64,000 nucleotides of DNA from Photorhabdus sp. CRCIA-P01 (GTDB lineage: Bacteria > Pseudomonadota > Gammaproteobacteria > Enterobacterales > Enterobacteriaceae): contig NZ_NMQR01000019.1 in the NCBI RefSeq assembly GCF_003545805.1, forward strand, positions 1-64,000. The letters run 5' to 3'. Made by a program: the position numbers and the translations under genes. The notes under the pieces were generated by a model. That model made no database searches. It was given only the letters and a program-made list of their open reading frames with translations, and was not told the origin of the DNA. Shown one piece after another: positions 1 through 10,457 of the stretch (position 1 is its first letter; each line of letters begins with the position of its first letter).

Positions 1-116
1 TGGCTATTATCCGGCGTGATGCCGGCGGCGATAGCCGGATGAAGGGGATAAACGGCGGTAAGGTAAATTAAAAGATAACTCGTGGCCCTGACCAACGGGG
101 TGCTGCGCTTATCCAT
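1..116 (-). CDS. N-terminus of a probable two-partner-secretion exoprotein (haemagglutinin-like), cut by window edge
   Basis: Reading the minus strand from an ATG at 116 gives 38 codons running off the left edge. The peptide begins MDKRSTPLVRATSYLLIYLT and continues with a hydrophobic stretch ending AIAAGITPDN, which looks like a signal peptide with cleavage after Ala. The AGIT-type sequence after cleavage resembles the start of filamentous-haemagglutinin/CdiA-like TpsA proteins, which are exported through a TpsB pore. A purine-rich ribosome site (AGAGAGAG) lies just upstream of the ATG. The family call rests on only 38 residues; another exported surface protein is possible. Confidence 0.45.
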   Translation of the reverse strand, partial: MDKRSTPLVRATSYLLIYLTAVYPLHPAIAAGITPDNS

Positions 117-605
117 CGTACTCTCTCTTTTCTTAAGTTAATCGGGCTTCGGTGATGAAACGGTAATCTTTCCATAGAAAATATTGATAATTTGATAGTG
201 ATATAAGCAAACTATTCTAATGTGTGATTAATTTATTGTCTGAATGGATAGTGCGAAATGTGATCAAGAACGAGTTATTTAATCCTGATAATGGGGAATG
301 CGATGTATTAAATGCTAGGAAGTGGCGATAAGGATGGAAATACTCTTTTTTTACATCAATAACAATCCTTTTAATTTTTTAATGGTATTACATCCCAATC
401 CAGCAGGTGTGGGGCATTCTGCTTATGTATTTGGAGATGTTTTTAAATGGGTTGGTCAGTATTCTTTGCGCTTTGATGTTTCATAGAGTGTGTTCTGTTG
501 CAGATAGAAAACCTTTTAATATTCCCGGATGATGTTGGTTAGACGTCCATGTCTGGATTGGTATGAGATCAATAGCAATGACGTTTGCGGTTACACACCC
601 TGTCA
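117..605. other. Intergenic DNA, no gene seen
   Basis: This 490-base stretch is AT-rich and lies between the start of the exported protein and the end of the tail fibre assembly gene, both on the minus strand. I see no convincing coding frame, RNA gene or strong hairpin. The promoter of the leftmost gene should lie in its left third. Confidence 0.5.
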
Positions 606-1031
606 TCACTTTGGTTGTTCCGGCCATACGATATCAGGAGCAATTGAGCAATCCACCCGACTGAGCAACACCCTGTATTTACGCCATTCAGTTAGTGTGG
701 TTTGTTCTTTATCCGTAGCAATATCTAAATCAACGGCGTCCTGTAACGGTGCGATAGTATTTGTGGCCTGTGACATCAGATGCTGCTTCTTTCGTTCTGC
801 CGAACGTTGCAGTTCTTTTTGAGATGGTGGCGGAATATCACCCCATGTGGGTAACCCATCAGAGCCGGCAATACGGCGCTTTCCTACCGGTGGACTATTC
901 GACGCGAATTCTAAATAAATTTTCTCACTTATCTCAATACCATCTTCAGGCCATGAGTCAGAAGCCATATATCGTTGTTTTAGTTCAACCGGATAAAATG
1001 AATTTGATTTTGGGCTATAAATATACCTCAT
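606..1031 (-). CDS. Phage tail fibre assembly protein (Tfa-like)
   Basis: This 141-residue protein has the layout of the caudoviral tail fibre assembly (chaperone) family. It has a short N-terminal part that reads like a field of phage-tail residues ([10 protein letters not shown]), a PPPS segment near the middle (about residue 70), then a helical region and the [12 protein letters not shown]-type C-terminal motif typical of Tfa proteins. The ATG follows directly on the stop of the upstream tail fibre gene, so the two are translated as a pair. Such proteins help trimerise the fibre and are normally not part of the particle. No other tail, capsid or lysis gene is visible, so this is a remnant or a small tailocin-type module rather than a whole prophage. 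Confidence 0.8.
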   Translation of the reverse strand: MRYIYSPKSNSFYPVELKQRYMASDSWPEDGIEISEKIYLEFASNSPPVGKRRIAGSDGLPTWGDIPPPSQKELQRSAERKKQHLMSQATNTIAPLQDAVDLDIATDKEQTTLTEWRKYRVLLSRVDCSIAPDIVWPEQPK

Positions 1032-2069
1032 TTAATACCCCACAACATAAATCATAGGTCGATATTGACGATTATATGCACCAGTTGCAACTAATTGCAG
1101 CTCCACAGTGACTGATGCTTTATCCCAATCAATAACTTGCCAAAAACCGTCAGAATAGACGTCGTATTTAGGTATTTTGGTTGACACCTGAACATTTAAA
1201 ATACCTGTTGGAAAAGTTATTGGTAACGGAACCTGCATTGAAAGTTCTGCTGTCGCGATTTCACCTGTCGTCCATGCCGTAATGACCCCTGTGTTATGAT
1301 CTTGAATCCATCCCGCAGTTTCCAAAAGTGTTGAATCTCTAACCAATTGGCTAACCCACCCACCCCATGTGTTTCCCTTATCCCAAGATTGCCGAACGAC
1401 TTCTTGTCCATGATGAGATGTGTAACGCTGGAAAATAACGTTACCTCCGTTCAATGCTTCCAAAATTCCATCTCCGTATAAATACCCTGTGGAAAGCAGC
1501 GGAAAATCTGGGACAGAAGACGGATTTGAAACAGTTACGTTATAGAATCCACTCAAGACATAATCACTAAACCGGTTACCGTTTCCAATGGTTCCCAAAC
1601 TGGTAACATTCATTGCTCCGATGTCAGCAGCATTCAAAGAGACATCATTAGTCAGTGCTCTTCCATTAATTTTCCTGCTATCAGGCACCGAATTTTTCGC
1701 CAGTTCCACAGTTTCCCGTAACCCGAGATTCTTCACAAACTCCGCTTTATCAGGAACATCCGCCCCGTTCTGCTTTTTCTCCAAGAAATTAGAATTATTT
1801 TTGAGGGCGTTTTGATTAGCTGTATTTGCCAGATCATATGCTACTTTCACTGCTTTAGATGTTGCCGCATGAGTTTCACTATCACTAAAGACATCATTAC
1901 TTAGAGTAACAAACCCTCTATCGTCCAATGTTGCGTAAGGGTGGTTCCTGCTTTGTACGTGCTCTTCAATCGCGCTTTTGATTGAATCTCTAACATATTC
2001 AGGTGTTGGTACTACTACTAAATTATCTTCTAAGGTTTTTATTTCAGTTTTTTTATCTTGAGTGCTCAT
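1032..2069 (-). CDS. Phage tail fibre protein
   Basis: This 345-residue protein is a short tail fibre. Residues 1-70 resemble the N-terminal segment of phage fibre proteins (PEYVRDSIKSAIEEHVQSRNHP, then LDDRGFVTLS). They are followed by the SxSxTHAATSKAVKVAYDLA segment seen in many P2-like fibres and by the KNLGLRETVELAKN type repeat. Residues 160-250 contain GFYNVT and GDGILEALNGGNVIFQRYTS, resembling the pyocin-knob fold, and the end (IYVVGY) is receptor-binding tip sequence. An RBS (GAGGGA) precedes the ATG. It would bind the bacterial surface. The fibre is short compared with fibres of intact myophages, so it may be truncated or belong to a tailocin. Confidence 0.8.
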   Translation of the reverse strand: MSTQDKKTEIKTLEDNLVVVPTPEYVRDSIKSAIEEHVQSRNHPYATLDDRGFVTLSNDVFSDSETHAATSKAVKVAYDLANTANQNALKNNSNFLEKKQNGADVPDKAEFVKNLGLRETVELAKNSVPDSRKINGRALTNDVSLNAADIGAMNVTSLGTIGNGNRFSDYVLSGFYNVTVSNPSSVPDFPLLSTGYLYGDGILEALNGGNVIFQRYTSHHGQEVVRQSWDKGNTWGGWVSQLVRDSTLLETAGWIQDHNTGVITAWTTGEIATAELSMQVPLPITFPTGILNVQVSTKIPKYDVYSDGFWQVIDWDKASVTVELQLVATGAYNRQYRPMIYVVGY

Positions 2070-2326
2070 ATTTATTCCCTCATTTAATCAACAATACACA
2101 TTGCTAAGTAACATGAAGGCGGGGGGATACTTCTCCGCCTGTAAACATCAATAAAATTGGTTTATCAACACTGGAGAGTACGACTTAACTAAATTTAGTT
2201 GGTTAACATTTGGTGAGCTGTATGTTTCGATAACAGAATGACATAAAATAACATATGGTCAAACATAATTTCTTATCTCAGTTTATTGATACACCTATCC
2301 GTTAAACTCATTCAACAGTGGTGCTT

Positions 2327-2575
2327 ATGGACAAGTTAAGAGCAATCAACGAGTTTGAAGGCCATCTTAAAAGCCCCCTGATTAACCGAACGACCCGAAG
2401 CATGCATATAACCGCAAGCAGCAGGAATTATCATCATCAAGTGTGCAACATCCTGGACGAGCTTGAGCATGCTAACTTATCAGTTATGGAAACTTCTTAC
2501 ACTCTGACAGGCACGATAAAAGTGAGTATTCCAATATCTATAGGGTTAAAGGTATTAAATCCACTGATATGTTAG
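2327..2575 (+). pseudogene. LysR-type regulator remnant (HTH deleted, C-terminus lost)
   Basis: The reading frame begins MDKLRAI, the usual start of a subgroup of LysR regulators, but then jumps directly to the sequence that follows the helix-turn-helix (EGHLKSPLINRTTRSM). About 35 residues containing the DNA-recognition helix are missing. It continues through the linker helix (YHHQVCNILDELEHANLSV) to GTIKVSIPISIG and stops at TAG after about 80 residues, so nearly the whole effector domain is absent as well. The remaining piece cannot bind DNA in the LysR manner. It is best read as a decayed gene next to the phage fragment. Confidence 0.7.
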
Positions 2576-2590
2576 TTTATGCATGCTCAC

Positions 2591-2609
2591 AAAGCCCTAT
2601 CGGGCTTTT
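2591..2609 (+). terminator. Rho-independent terminator
   Basis: AAAGCCC, loop TATC, GGGCTTTT form a 7-bp GC-rich hairpin followed by T residues. It lies just after the LysR remnant and before queF. It is nearly symmetric and could stop transcription in either direction. Confidence 0.65.
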
Positions 2610-2738
2610 CACCTAAAAATAGAGGTTCCCCAAGGCTGATTAATAAAATAGGCCAACAAATAAAATTCTGACAAGCACCGTAACTTGATACACTTGAACG
2701 ATGACTACTATTACTATTATCAAATTTTAAGGAATAAC

Positions 2739-3587
2739 ATGTCGTTATATCAGGACCACCAAGCTCTTGAGCAGCTTACACTCGGCAAAACTACTTTATA
2801 TCGTGACCAATATGATGCCAGCTTATTACAAGCTATACCCCGTAATATGAACCGTGAACCACTGAAAATTTTCCCTGACAATTTGCCGTTTCACGGCGCT
2901 GATATCTGGACACTATATGAGCTGTCATGGCTGAATAGCCGTGGTCTGCCGCAAGTTGCTGTCGGGCATGTTAGTTTAAATGCAGTAAGTAAAAACCTGA
3001 TTGAATCTAAAAGTTTTAAGCTCTATCTGAACAGTTTTAACCAGACTCGTTTTGAAAGCTGGCAAGCCGTCGAAGAAACACTACAGCGCGATCTGGCTGC
3101 TTGTGCTGAGGGCAAGGTGGAAGTGACACTTCATCATCTAGATCATTTTAATAACCAACCCATCGCCGCTTTTACCGGTGAATGTATTGATGATCAGGAT
3201 ATTGAAGTGACTGAATATAATTTCAACCGTCATTATCTGCAAGGTGCAGCACAAGGCCCGCAAGTGGAAGAAGTTTTGGTTAGCCATCTGCTGAAATCTA
3301 ATTGCCTGATCACCCATCAACCTGACTGGGGATCTGTCCAGATCCACTACCAAGGGCCAAAAATCAATCGAGAAGCACTGTTACGTTACTTAATATCATT
3401 CCGGCATCACAATGAATTTCACGAGCAATGTGTCGAACGTATCTTCAACGATTTACAACAGTTATGTGCACCCGAAAAGCTCTCAGTCTACGCACGTTAT
3501 ACCCGTCGCGGGGGATTAGATATCAACCCGTGGCGTACAAATAGTGCAAACTTTGCTCCAGCAACAGGCAGATTGGCACGTCAATAA
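2739..3587 (+). CDS. queF: NADPH-dependent 7-cyano-7-deazaguanine reductase QueF
   Basis: QueF reduces the nitrile preQ0 to preQ1, the base inserted into tRNA by Tgt on the route to queuosine. The protein from the ATG at 2739 is 282 residues, the same length as the E. coli enzyme. An AAGGA ribosome site sits 5 bases upstream; a longer frame to 2685 would add a tyrosine-rich stretch unlike the family. The catalytic cysteine and aspartate are visible in CLITHQPDW, seven residues apart as Cys190/Asp197 in E. coli. The bimodular T-fold (YqcD/long type) is intact, ending in [11 protein letters not shown]. It is transcribed away from the LysR remnant. Confidence 0.95.
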   Translation: MSLYQDHQALEQLTLGKTTLYRDQYDASLLQAIPRNMNREPLKIFPDNLPFHGADIWTLYELSWLNSRGLPQVAVGHVSLNAVSKNLIESKSFKLYLNSFNQTRFESWQAVEETLQRDLAACAEGKVEVTLHHLDHFNNQPIAAFTGECIDDQDIEVTEYNFNRHYLQGAAQGPQVEEVLVSHLLKSNCLITHQPDWGSVQIHYQGPKINREALLRYLISFRHHNEFHEQCVERIFNDLQQLCAPEKLSVYARYTRRGGLDINPWRTNSANFAPATGRLARQ

Positions 3588-3709
3588 ATCCGTTTTAAAT
3601 CTGCTTTCCTAAGCGCAATTTGTGAAAAATAAGCTGAAATAGGGCATGTAATACATTCAGTTTAGTGATATTGATATGTAATCCATACACGGTATACAAG
3701 GAGTCATTC

Positions 3710-5077
3710 TTGATCACACATATCAACCCACTCGGCTCGATGGATTTATTATCTCAACTTGAAGTAGATATGCTAAAGAGTACCGCAAAAAGTGATCTGT
3801 ATCGCCTGTTCCGTAATTGCTCACTGGCCGTACTCAATTCAGGTAGCCAAACCGATAATAGTAAAGAGCTGCTCTCTAAATACACCGATTTTGAGATTAA
3901 CGTATTGCGCCGTGAGCGCGGGGTAAAACTGGAACTGGTGGATCCACCAGAAGACGCATTCGTTGATGGAAAAATTATTCATTCACTACAAGCTAACCTG
4001 TTCGCAGTGCTGCGGGATATCTTGTTTGTTCATACACAGATTACCGATCCAGGACAACAAGATTATTCCGATTCAGAGAATAGCGCACACATCACCAACA
4101 GAATATTCTCTATTCTGCGCCACGCCAGAGCGCTGCATACCGATGAAGATCTCAATATGATCGTCTGTTGGGGAGGCCACTCCATTACTAAACAAGAGTA
4201 TCAATATGGCCGTAAAGTCGGTAATCAGCTTGGGTTACGTGGACTGAATATCTGTACCGGCTGTGGCCCCGGAGCAATGGAAGCACCGATGAAAGGTGCA
4301 GCTGTCGGCCATGCCCAACAGAATTATAAAAATAGCCGTTTTATTGGTATTACCGAACCATCAATCATTGCGGCTGAACCCCCAAATCCATTAGTGAACG
4401 AGCTGATTATCATGCCAGACATCGAAAAACGTCTGGAAGCTTTTGTTCGTATTGCTCATGGTATCGTTATTTTCCCAGGGGGTGTCGGTACAGCAGAAGA
4501 ATTGCTTTATTTGCTAGGTATTCTGATGAATCCAGAAAATCAGGAGCAAATACTGCCGTTGATTCTTACCGGACCGAAGGAGAGTGAGAACTATTTCCAA
4601 GTTCTGGACGAATTTATTGTTCATACATTGGGCAAAGAGACACGACGCTATTATCACATCATCATTGATAATGCGCCTGAAGTTGCCAGAATAATGAAAA
4701 AAGCGATGCCATTAGTGAGAGATAACCGCCACAGTACCGGTGATGCATACAGTTTTAATTGGTCAATGAAGATCAATTATGATTTGCAACAACCGTTTGA
4801 ACCATCACATGAAAACATGGCTAATCTCAATCTCTATCCTGATCAGTCATCTGAAAAACTGGCGGCGTCATTGCGCCGGGCTTTTTCCGGAATTGTTGCA
4901 GGCAATGTAAAAGAGGTGGGTATTCAATCGATTGAAAAACACGGCCCATTCAAAATCCACGGTGATGCTAAGATAATGCGCCATATGGATAAGCTACTGA
5001 AAGACTTTGTGGAACAGCACCGAATGAAACTACCAGGAGGTACTGCCTACGAACCTTGCTACGAAATCATCAAATAA
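3710..5077 (+). CDS. ppnN: Pyrimidine/purine nucleotide 5'-monophosphate nucleosidase PpnN
   Basis: PpnN (YgdH) hydrolyses nucleoside monophosphates to base and ribose 5-phosphate and is stimulated by (p)ppGpp in E. coli. The LOG-family core is clear: [10 protein letters not shown], then [16 protein letters not shown] near residue 240, and the PGGVGTAEE motif near residue 255-265. An N-terminal domain ([10 protein letters not shown]) and the C-terminal YgdH extension are both present. I place the start at TTG 3710: AAGGAG lies 6 bases upstream and the resulting [12 protein letters not shown] matches the E. coli start; an ATG at 3665 would add an unrelated 15 residues. A small hairpin (5100-5115) follows the stop. 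Confidence 0.93.
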   Translation: MITHINPLGSMDLLSQLEVDMLKSTAKSDLYRLFRNCSLAVLNSGSQTDNSKELLSKYTDFEINVLRRERGVKLELVDPPEDAFVDGKIIHSLQANLFAVLRDILFVHTQITDPGQQDYSDSENSAHITNRIFSILRHARALHTDEDLNMIVCWGGHSITKQEYQYGRKVGNQLGLRGLNICTGCGPGAMEAPMKGAAVGHAQQNYKNSRFIGITEPSIIAAEPPNPLVNELIIMPDIEKRLEAFVRIAHGIVIFPGGVGTAEELLYLLGILMNPENQEQILPLILTGPKESENYFQVLDEFIVHTLGKETRRYYHIIIDNAPEVARIMKKAMPLVRDNRHSTGDAYSFNWSMKINYDLQQPFEPSHENMANLNLYPDQSSEKLAASLRRAFSGIVAGNVKEVGIQSIEKHGPFKIHGDAKIMRHMDKLLKDFVEQHRMKLPGGTAYEPCYEIIK

Positions 5078-5140
5078 AATTACCTGAAAAAATATCCACG
5101 CTCCACGGATGGAGCATTATGTTATTTAAAGTGATCCCAT

Positions 5141-5899
5141 ATGATACACCTTCTTATTGTTGATGCTCTTAACCTTATCCGACGCATTCATGCTGTGCAG
5201 AGCAGCCCATGCATTCCTGCTTGTGAACATGCGCTAAGGCAACTTATCCAACATTCTCATCCCACACATGCCGTCGCAGTATTCGATGAAGAGAATCGCA
5301 GTCACAGTTGGCGTCACCAGATATTACCTGACTACAAAGCTGGCCGTTCGCCCATGCCTGACAATCTGCAACAAGAAATGCCGCAAATCAGAGCATCATT
5401 TGAGCAACAAGGGGTCACCTGCTGGCATGCCAAAGGGCATGAAGCTGATGATCTGGCAGCAACACTAGCCGTAAAAGTGACTTCTGTTGGTCACAACGTA
5501 ACGATTGTTTCTACTGATAAAGGTTATTGCCAATTACTTTCACCGAATATCCGTATCCGTGACTACTTCCAGAAACGCTGGTTGGATATGCCCTTTGTTC
5601 AACAAGAGTTTGGCGTTTTACCAAAGCAACTACCTGATTATTGGGGTCTGGCAGGGATAAGCAGCAGTAAAATCCCAGGAATTCAGGGGATCGGGCCTAA
5701 AACCGCCGCCACTTTACTGCAACAGGCCGGTACACTAGATAACCTCTTTCAGCACCTCGACCAACAACCCGATAAATGGCGCAATAAACTAGAGTCAAAT
5801 CAAGAAATGGCATTTATCAGCCGGGAAGTTGCGTCATTACGTACCGATCTGGCTTTAAATGGTAATTTGCAACAACTCCGGCTGACAACAGCAACCTAA
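5141..5899 (+). CDS. xni: Flap endonuclease-like protein Xni (ExoIX)
   Basis: Xni is a small 5' nuclease-superfamily protein with flap endonuclease activity, related to the DNA polymerase I N-terminal domain but lacking part of the metal site. The 252 residues carry the family motifs in order: VDALNLIRR at the start, DYKAGR near 65, [11 protein letters not shown] near 105, [11 protein letters not shown] near 125, and the helix-hairpin-helix region [14 protein letters not shown] near 185. Length matches E. coli Xni (251). It follows ppnN on the same strand after 63 bases, and its last four bases overlap the convergent prtD gene. Confidence 0.93.
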   Translation: MIHLLIVDALNLIRRIHAVQSSPCIPACEHALRQLIQHSHPTHAVAVFDEENRSHSWRHQILPDYKAGRSPMPDNLQQEMPQIRASFEQQGVTCWHAKGHEADDLAATLAVKVTSVGHNVTIVSTDKGYCQLLSPNIRIRDYFQKRWLDMPFVQQEFGVLPKQLPDYWGLAGISSSKIPGIQGIGPKTAATLLQQAGTLDNLFQHLDQQPDKWRNKLESNQEMAFISREVASLRTDLALNGNLQQLRLTTAT

Positions 5900-7269
5900 C
5901 GAAAATACTTCGCTATCTTATCCAGATGTTCGCCTTTTAATTCTCCGGCCTCACTAAGCAGGCCGATCCAAGCCTTAATACAATTATATTTTGCTTGTGA
6001 GAGATCACGTCGAGCAGTATATAACTGCTGTTCAGCATTCAAGACATCCACATTAACCCGCTGCCCAAGCGCAACACTTTTACTGGTTGCGTCTACCTGC
6101 AAGCTAGCTGATTCAACCGCCATTTCATAAGCACTAATTCGTTTTTCACTATTTAAATACTGATTATAATTGCGGCGTAGCGCATTAAGGATTTCTCCAG
6201 CCTGAGCATCAAGATCATATTTAGTCCTGCCATAGTGGGCCGCCGCCTGACGTACAGAGGCCGACGTAGCACCACCATTATAGATATTCATGCTCATCCG
6301 CAAGCCAATGGTATCGGTTCGATACTTTTGATCTATGGTATTATCGCTGCTGGATTCGTTTTCAGAATGGGAAGCGTAGAACTCCAGCCTGGGTAAATGG
6401 CCCGCCCGATTACGTTGCACTTCATGGTACGCAGCTTTCACTTCCTGACGCGAAGCAGCCAAAACCGGATTGTTGGCTAATGCCAATGTTTCCCACGCCT
6501 CATAACGTTCAGGCGACAATCTCAATATCTGGAATCGCTTTTTATCTGATAACCGTTGCACCGGTAAATCAATAGGGAGAGGAGTACCCACAATTAGCTG
6601 TAAGCTTCGGATTGCCGCATCCAAATCGTCTTTGGCCGCTATCTCATCGGCAATCGCCTGACTGTAACGGGATTGTGTTTCCACCACATCAGTACGTGTC
6701 CCTTCACCAGAAGTAAACAATTTCTTATTCAGTTCCAGTTGCTTTTCATAAGCCATTTTCTGCCGTATGACTAAATCAATCTGATCCTGAGCATAAGCCA
6801 CATCCACGTAAGCATTGACTACCCGAACAGCCAACTGCTGAAAATTCGCCCGAAAACGCTCATTGCTCATCAAAGTGTGAGCTTGGCTGGCTTTATAGCG
6901 AGCCCATATTTCAAAATCGATCAACGGCTGAGTCAACACAACAGCCGCGTTATAACTGCTATATTGGCGATCCCGGCTGCTAGTTGTCTTCCTACCCCAG
7001 AAGTCAGACCCAACAGATTCCATATGTTGCCAATTCCGTGGTGAATTTTGGTAAGACATTATTACTTTAGGTAACAAGTCTGCTCTGCCGATTTTTTCGT
7101 ACTCCTCACCACCTTCCCGCTCTTTCACTGCGGCAAGGAAAGTAGGATCATTTTCCAATGCCAGCGCATAGGCTTCAGTCAAACTCAATGCCCATGTAGG
7201 AAAAGAGAACAGACCGACGCAGAAGAAAATCAGCAAACTCATTGATAAAGAAGCATTATTCAGTTTCAT
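5896..7269 (-). CDS. prtD: PrtD, TolC-family outer-membrane channel of the PrtA type I secretion system
   Basis: This 457-residue protein is the outer-membrane factor of a type I exporter, forming a trimeric beta barrel with a periplasmic helical tunnel. A signal peptide is visible (MKLNN, then a leucine/phenylalanine core ending TWALS), followed by [19 protein letters not shown], the typical first TolC helix, and the duplicated second half ([20 protein letters not shown] near 265). The start at 7269 is chosen because GAGGAGTG precedes it; the longer frame adds 13 residues ahead of a signal peptide. It begins 2 bases after prtC ends, so the two are translationally close. It is the only TolC-type gene in the window and could also serve the second transporter at 39.6-43.3 kb. 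Confidence 0.9.
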   Translation of the reverse strand: MKLNNASLSMSLLIFFCVGLFSFPTWALSLTEAYALALENDPTFLAAVKEREGGEEYEKIGRADLLPKVIMSYQNSPRNWQHMESVGSDFWGRKTTSSRDRQYSSYNAAVVLTQPLIDFEIWARYKASQAHTLMSNERFRANFQQLAVRVVNAYVDVAYAQDQIDLVIRQKMAYEKQLELNKKLFTSGEGTRTDVVETQSRYSQAIADEIAAKDDLDAAIRSLQLIVGTPLPIDLPVQRLSDKKRFQILRLSPERYEAWETLALANNPVLAASRQEVKAAYHEVQRNRAGHLPRLEFYASHSENESSSDNTIDQKYRTDTIGLRMSMNIYNGGATSASVRQAAAHYGRTKYDLDAQAGEILNALRRNYNQYLNSEKRISAYEMAVESASLQVDATSKSVALGQRVNVDVLNAEQQLYTARRDLSQAKYNCIKAWIGLLSEAGELKGEHLDKIAKYFR

Positions 7270-7271
7270 AA

Positions 7272-8600
7272 TCACTCCTCTATCAACGATGTTGAAGCCC
7301 GATCCCACAATGGCTTAAACAGATAACTTAATAGAGAACGGGAGCCCGTTTTGACAAAGACCTCAACCGGCATCCCTGGCCTGATATCCAACCCTTTCAG
7401 TTTTTCCATTCCCTCTGGAGAGACAATCACTCTCATCTGATAATAAGGTTGGCTGGTTGCTGGATCGACCAACCTATCCGCGGAAATCACGGCAACTTTT
7501 CCTTCAACTTTTGGCGTTCGATTCTGGTTAAAAGCGGTGAACATCAGATCCACATTCAACCCTTTACTAATCTTATCCGCCAAATTAACCGCAACACGAG
7601 TTTCCACTTCAAGCGCCATCTGGTCCGGCAGAATTTCCATTAGTTTTTCGCCGGGAGCAACAACCCCACCTTGGGTAAAAATATTTAACCCCACAACAGT
7701 GCCATCAACCGGCGCAACAATTGAGGTATGAGTCAGTTCAAACTGGGCTGTATCTAGCTTATTTCTATATTCACTGGCAGAGACCTGTACCTCTGCTAAT
7801 TGCGTGCGCACTTCCCGCTGATAGTCTGCTTTGCGCTGAATAATACGCTGCTGTGTTTCCTGTAATTGTTTTTCAAGCTGACCCGCTCGTCCTTCCATTT
7901 CCGCTATGCCGCTGTTGAGTTCAGCCTGTTCACGCAGAAGTTCCAGATAACGATTTCGCGGAAAATAGCCCTCATCCGCTAAAGATTTCAGATTAGTTAT
8001 TTGCTCTTTAAGCGCCGCCTGCTGCATGCGTTTGCTGAAAAAAGAAGATTTCAGCCCTTTAATTTGGAAATTTATTCCTTCGACAGACTGCTCAAGCCCT
8101 CCCAAGTCGCTTCTCAGCACTTCACGGCGTGATACAAAAAGTTGTTTTTGCAGTTCGATTATCTCATTTACCCGTGGTTCAGATTGTAATTGCTGTAATA
8201 TGTCGGGGAAAATTAACGCGTCATCACCATGCTGCTCAGCTAATAAACGGGCTTCCGTTGCCAGCGTGGTATACAGTTGATCCTGAAGTACATCGACCTG
8301 TGCTTTTGCCTGCACCTGACTGAGCTGGACGAGTATCTGACCCGCTTTTATTATTTCTCCTTCAACAACCTTAATCTGGCTGATGATACCGCTTGCCGGG
8401 GCCTGAACTGTTTTACGATTACCATCCACAACCACCACACCGGAAGATGCAACCCCTTTATCCAACGGTGCGAACGCGGCCCAAATGAGAAACCCCAGGA
8501 TCCCCACACCAATCACTAACCATCCTAGTCGTAAAAAACGCCTTTCTTCCAAAGGCAACAATCCTTTTTCATCTCTTACCGGCGTAATCTGATCAGACAT
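7272..8600 (-). CDS. prtC: PrtC, HlyD-family membrane fusion protein of the PrtA exporter
   Basis: This periplasmic adaptor links the PrtB ATPase to the PrtD channel. The 442-residue protein has a short cytoplasmic N-terminus, one membrane span at about 28-46 (GWLVIGVGILGFLIWAAFA), a biotinyl-lipoyl-like half-motif (APASGIISQIKVVEGEIIKAG), a long coiled-coil hairpin at about 90-280, the second lipoyl half (TSIVAPVDGTVVGL) and a C-terminal beta-barrel (RPGMPVEVFVKTG). It belongs to the PrtE/AprE branch. ATG at 8600 is preceded by GGGAG 5 bases upstream; a GTG two codons earlier is possible. The order prtA-inh-prtB-prtC-prtD suggests one operon read right to left. Confidence 0.92.
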   Translation of the reverse strand: MSDQITPVRDEKGLLPLEERRFLRLGWLVIGVGILGFLIWAAFAPLDKGVASSGVVVVDGNRKTVQAPASGIISQIKVVEGEIIKAGQILVQLSQVQAKAQVDVLQDQLYTTLATEARLLAEQHGDDALIFPDILQQLQSEPRVNEIIELQKQLFVSRREVLRSDLGGLEQSVEGINFQIKGLKSSFFSKRMQQAALKEQITNLKSLADEGYFPRNRYLELLREQAELNSGIAEMEGRAGQLEKQLQETQQRIIQRKADYQREVRTQLAEVQVSASEYRNKLDTAQFELTHTSIVAPVDGTVVGLNIFTQGGVVAPGEKLMEILPDQMALEVETRVAVNLADKISKGLNVDLMFTAFNQNRTPKVEGKVAVISADRLVDPATSQPYYQMRVIVSPEGMEKLKGLDIRPGMPVEVFVKTGSRSLLSYLFKPLWDRASTSLIEE

Positions 8601-8666
8601 ATCCACTCCCGGACAGAAATCTCCGTCTCAGCTATTTGATATTATTATAATTAAATGCACATTTAC

Positions 8667-10397
8667 CTATGATGCCCGTGCGACTGCCTTAGTCGCAGAA
8701 TGTTCCTGACTATCATTCCTTTGCGATAAAGCGGTCATCACTTGCTGAGATGAACCGAACATCTTCATTTTCCCCTGAACCAGCAGCAATATTTTGTTTG
8801 TCTGTGATAACAATGAGGTGCGATGAGTAATCACAATCACGGTCTTTCCTTGTGCCTTTAACTGAGAAATCGCCTCATTCAATGCTCTTTCTCCTGCCTC
8901 ATCCAGGCTGGAATTAGGCTCATCCAACACGACCAATGACGGCTCGTCATATAGCGCACGAGCAAGGCCAATTCGCTGTTTCTGTCCACCAGATAATCCA
9001 ACGCCTCCAGCACCAATCACGGTGTCATAGCCCTTATCAAGAGCTAATATCAGCTCATGAACGCCCGCTTTCTTCGCCGCCTGTACCACCTTTTCTGGCT
9101 CAACTTCATTAAAACGAGCAATATTTTCAGCGATAGTGCCACCAAACAACTCAATATCTTGCGGTAAATAACCGATTGAGGAGCCCAGTTCATCTTTATT
9201 CCACTGATAAATATCTGCATTATCCAGACGAACAACGCCTTCCTGTGTCGGCCATATTCCGACCAATAACCGGGCAAGAGTCGATTTCCCAGACGCACTG
9301 GGACCAATTAATCCCATCACCTCACCGGCATCCAACGAAAAGCTAATATCCTGTAAAACAACCTTACTGTTTCTTCCCGGAGGTGCCGCGGAAACTTTAT
9401 CCACGGCTAAATTGCCTTTTGGCGCAGGCAATGACATGCCCGGTTTGCGTTCCGGTTGCTGTTCCAACAGGTTAGTTAACCGTTGCCATGACAAACGAGC
9501 ACCACTCCAGCCTTTCCAGGCTTGAATCAGTTGTTCAATCGGTGAAAGCGCACGTCCCATCAAAATTGAAGCCGCAATCATCATGCCCGGCGTAATATGC
9601 CCACCAATCGCTAACCAGCCCCCTAATCCCAAGATCAGTGACTGCAAGGCCAAACGCACTGTTTTAGTGACTGAATTAATCACTGAAGCCCGCTCACTAG
9701 CAATGCGCTGGAAATCCAGGAAACGCTCATGTAATCCAAACCATCTCCGACGTAGCACTGGCAACATACCTAACGCCTCTATGACTTCGGCATTACGTAA
9801 ATTAGTGCTAGCAAGACTTGCTGAACGTAGAGAGAGTTTACTGGCTTCGGATAACGGCTGATTTGATAACCACTGATTCAACACAGCCAAGGCAATCAAT
9901 ACCAGTGCACCTCCCAGTGACAACAGACCAAGCCAGGGGTTAAAAAGAAAAATAACGAGCAGATAGATTGGAAACCAAGGGGCATCAAAGAAGGCAAACA
10001 AGGCGTTACCCGTCAAGAACTGGCGGATATTTGCCAAGTCATTGAGCATCTGACCGGCATCAGTAGTGCCATTTTTTAGATTCGATTCATAAGATGCGGT
10101 ATAAACCCGGTTATTCAGCTTCATATCAAGCTGGCTACCAATACGGATGACAATCATGCTACGGATATATTCCAGCATTCCCATCATGGTAAACATGCCG
10201 AGGGTAATCAGAGTCAACATCAGCAAAGTGATTTCATTGCCCGACGGCAATACTCTGTCATAAACCTGCAACATATAAACAGACGGAACTAACATCAGCA
10301 GGTTAATAAAGGCAGTGAACAGCCCGATAGTCCAGAATACCCGGCTACGAGCACGAATGACATCAGTAATTTCATCCTTCGGGAGCAGTAATTTCAC
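8667..10397 (-). CDS. prtB: PrtB, type I secretion ABC transporter for PrtA
   Basis: This 576-residue half-transporter has a six-helix membrane domain (about 20-300) and a C-terminal ATPase. Walker A is GPSASGKST near 363, the signature is LSGGQKQRIGLARAL near 470, and Walker B is LVVLDEPNSSLD, with the H-loop in VIVITHR. It lacks the N-terminal C39-like domain, which places it in the PrtD/AprD protease-exporter class (Erwinia/Pseudomonas naming). This differs from the HlyB-like transporter at 41.2-43.3 kb. The start is a GTG at 10395-10397 with AAGGAAA upstream, giving MKLLLPKDEI. Its substrate is inferred from position to be PrtA. Confidence 0.93.
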   Translation of the reverse strand: MKLLLPKDEITDVIRARSRVFWTIGLFTAFINLLMLVPSVYMLQVYDRVLPSGNEITLLMLTLITLGMFTMMGMLEYIRSMIVIRIGSQLDMKLNNRVYTASYESNLKNGTTDAGQMLNDLANIRQFLTGNALFAFFDAPWFPIYLLVIFLFNPWLGLLSLGGALVLIALAVLNQWLSNQPLSEASKLSLRSASLASTNLRNAEVIEALGMLPVLRRRWFGLHERFLDFQRIASERASVINSVTKTVRLALQSLILGLGGWLAIGGHITPGMMIAASILMGRALSPIEQLIQAWKGWSGARLSWQRLTNLLEQQPERKPGMSLPAPKGNLAVDKVSAAPPGRNSKVVLQDISFSLDAGEVMGLIGPSASGKSTLARLLVGIWPTQEGVVRLDNADIYQWNKDELGSSIGYLPQDIELFGGTIAENIARFNEVEPEKVVQAAKKAGVHELILALDKGYDTVIGAGGVGLSGGQKQRIGLARALYDEPSLVVLDEPNSSLDEAGERALNEAISQLKAQGKTVIVITHRTSLLSQTNKILLLVQGKMKMFGSSQQVMTALSQRNDSQEHSATKAVARAS

Positions 10398-10457
10398 ACT
10401 ATTTCCTTATTTTTATTTTTTTAAAAATATAACTATCTGATGTTAATGTTTCCTTTA

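Noticed and set aside
8667-10397. PrtB transporter as a possible exporter for the large RTX protein
   Set aside because: The island has its own HlyB/HlyD pair next to the RTX gene, and PrtB belongs to the protease-exporter class beside prtA. Cross-use cannot be excluded but needs no special claim.
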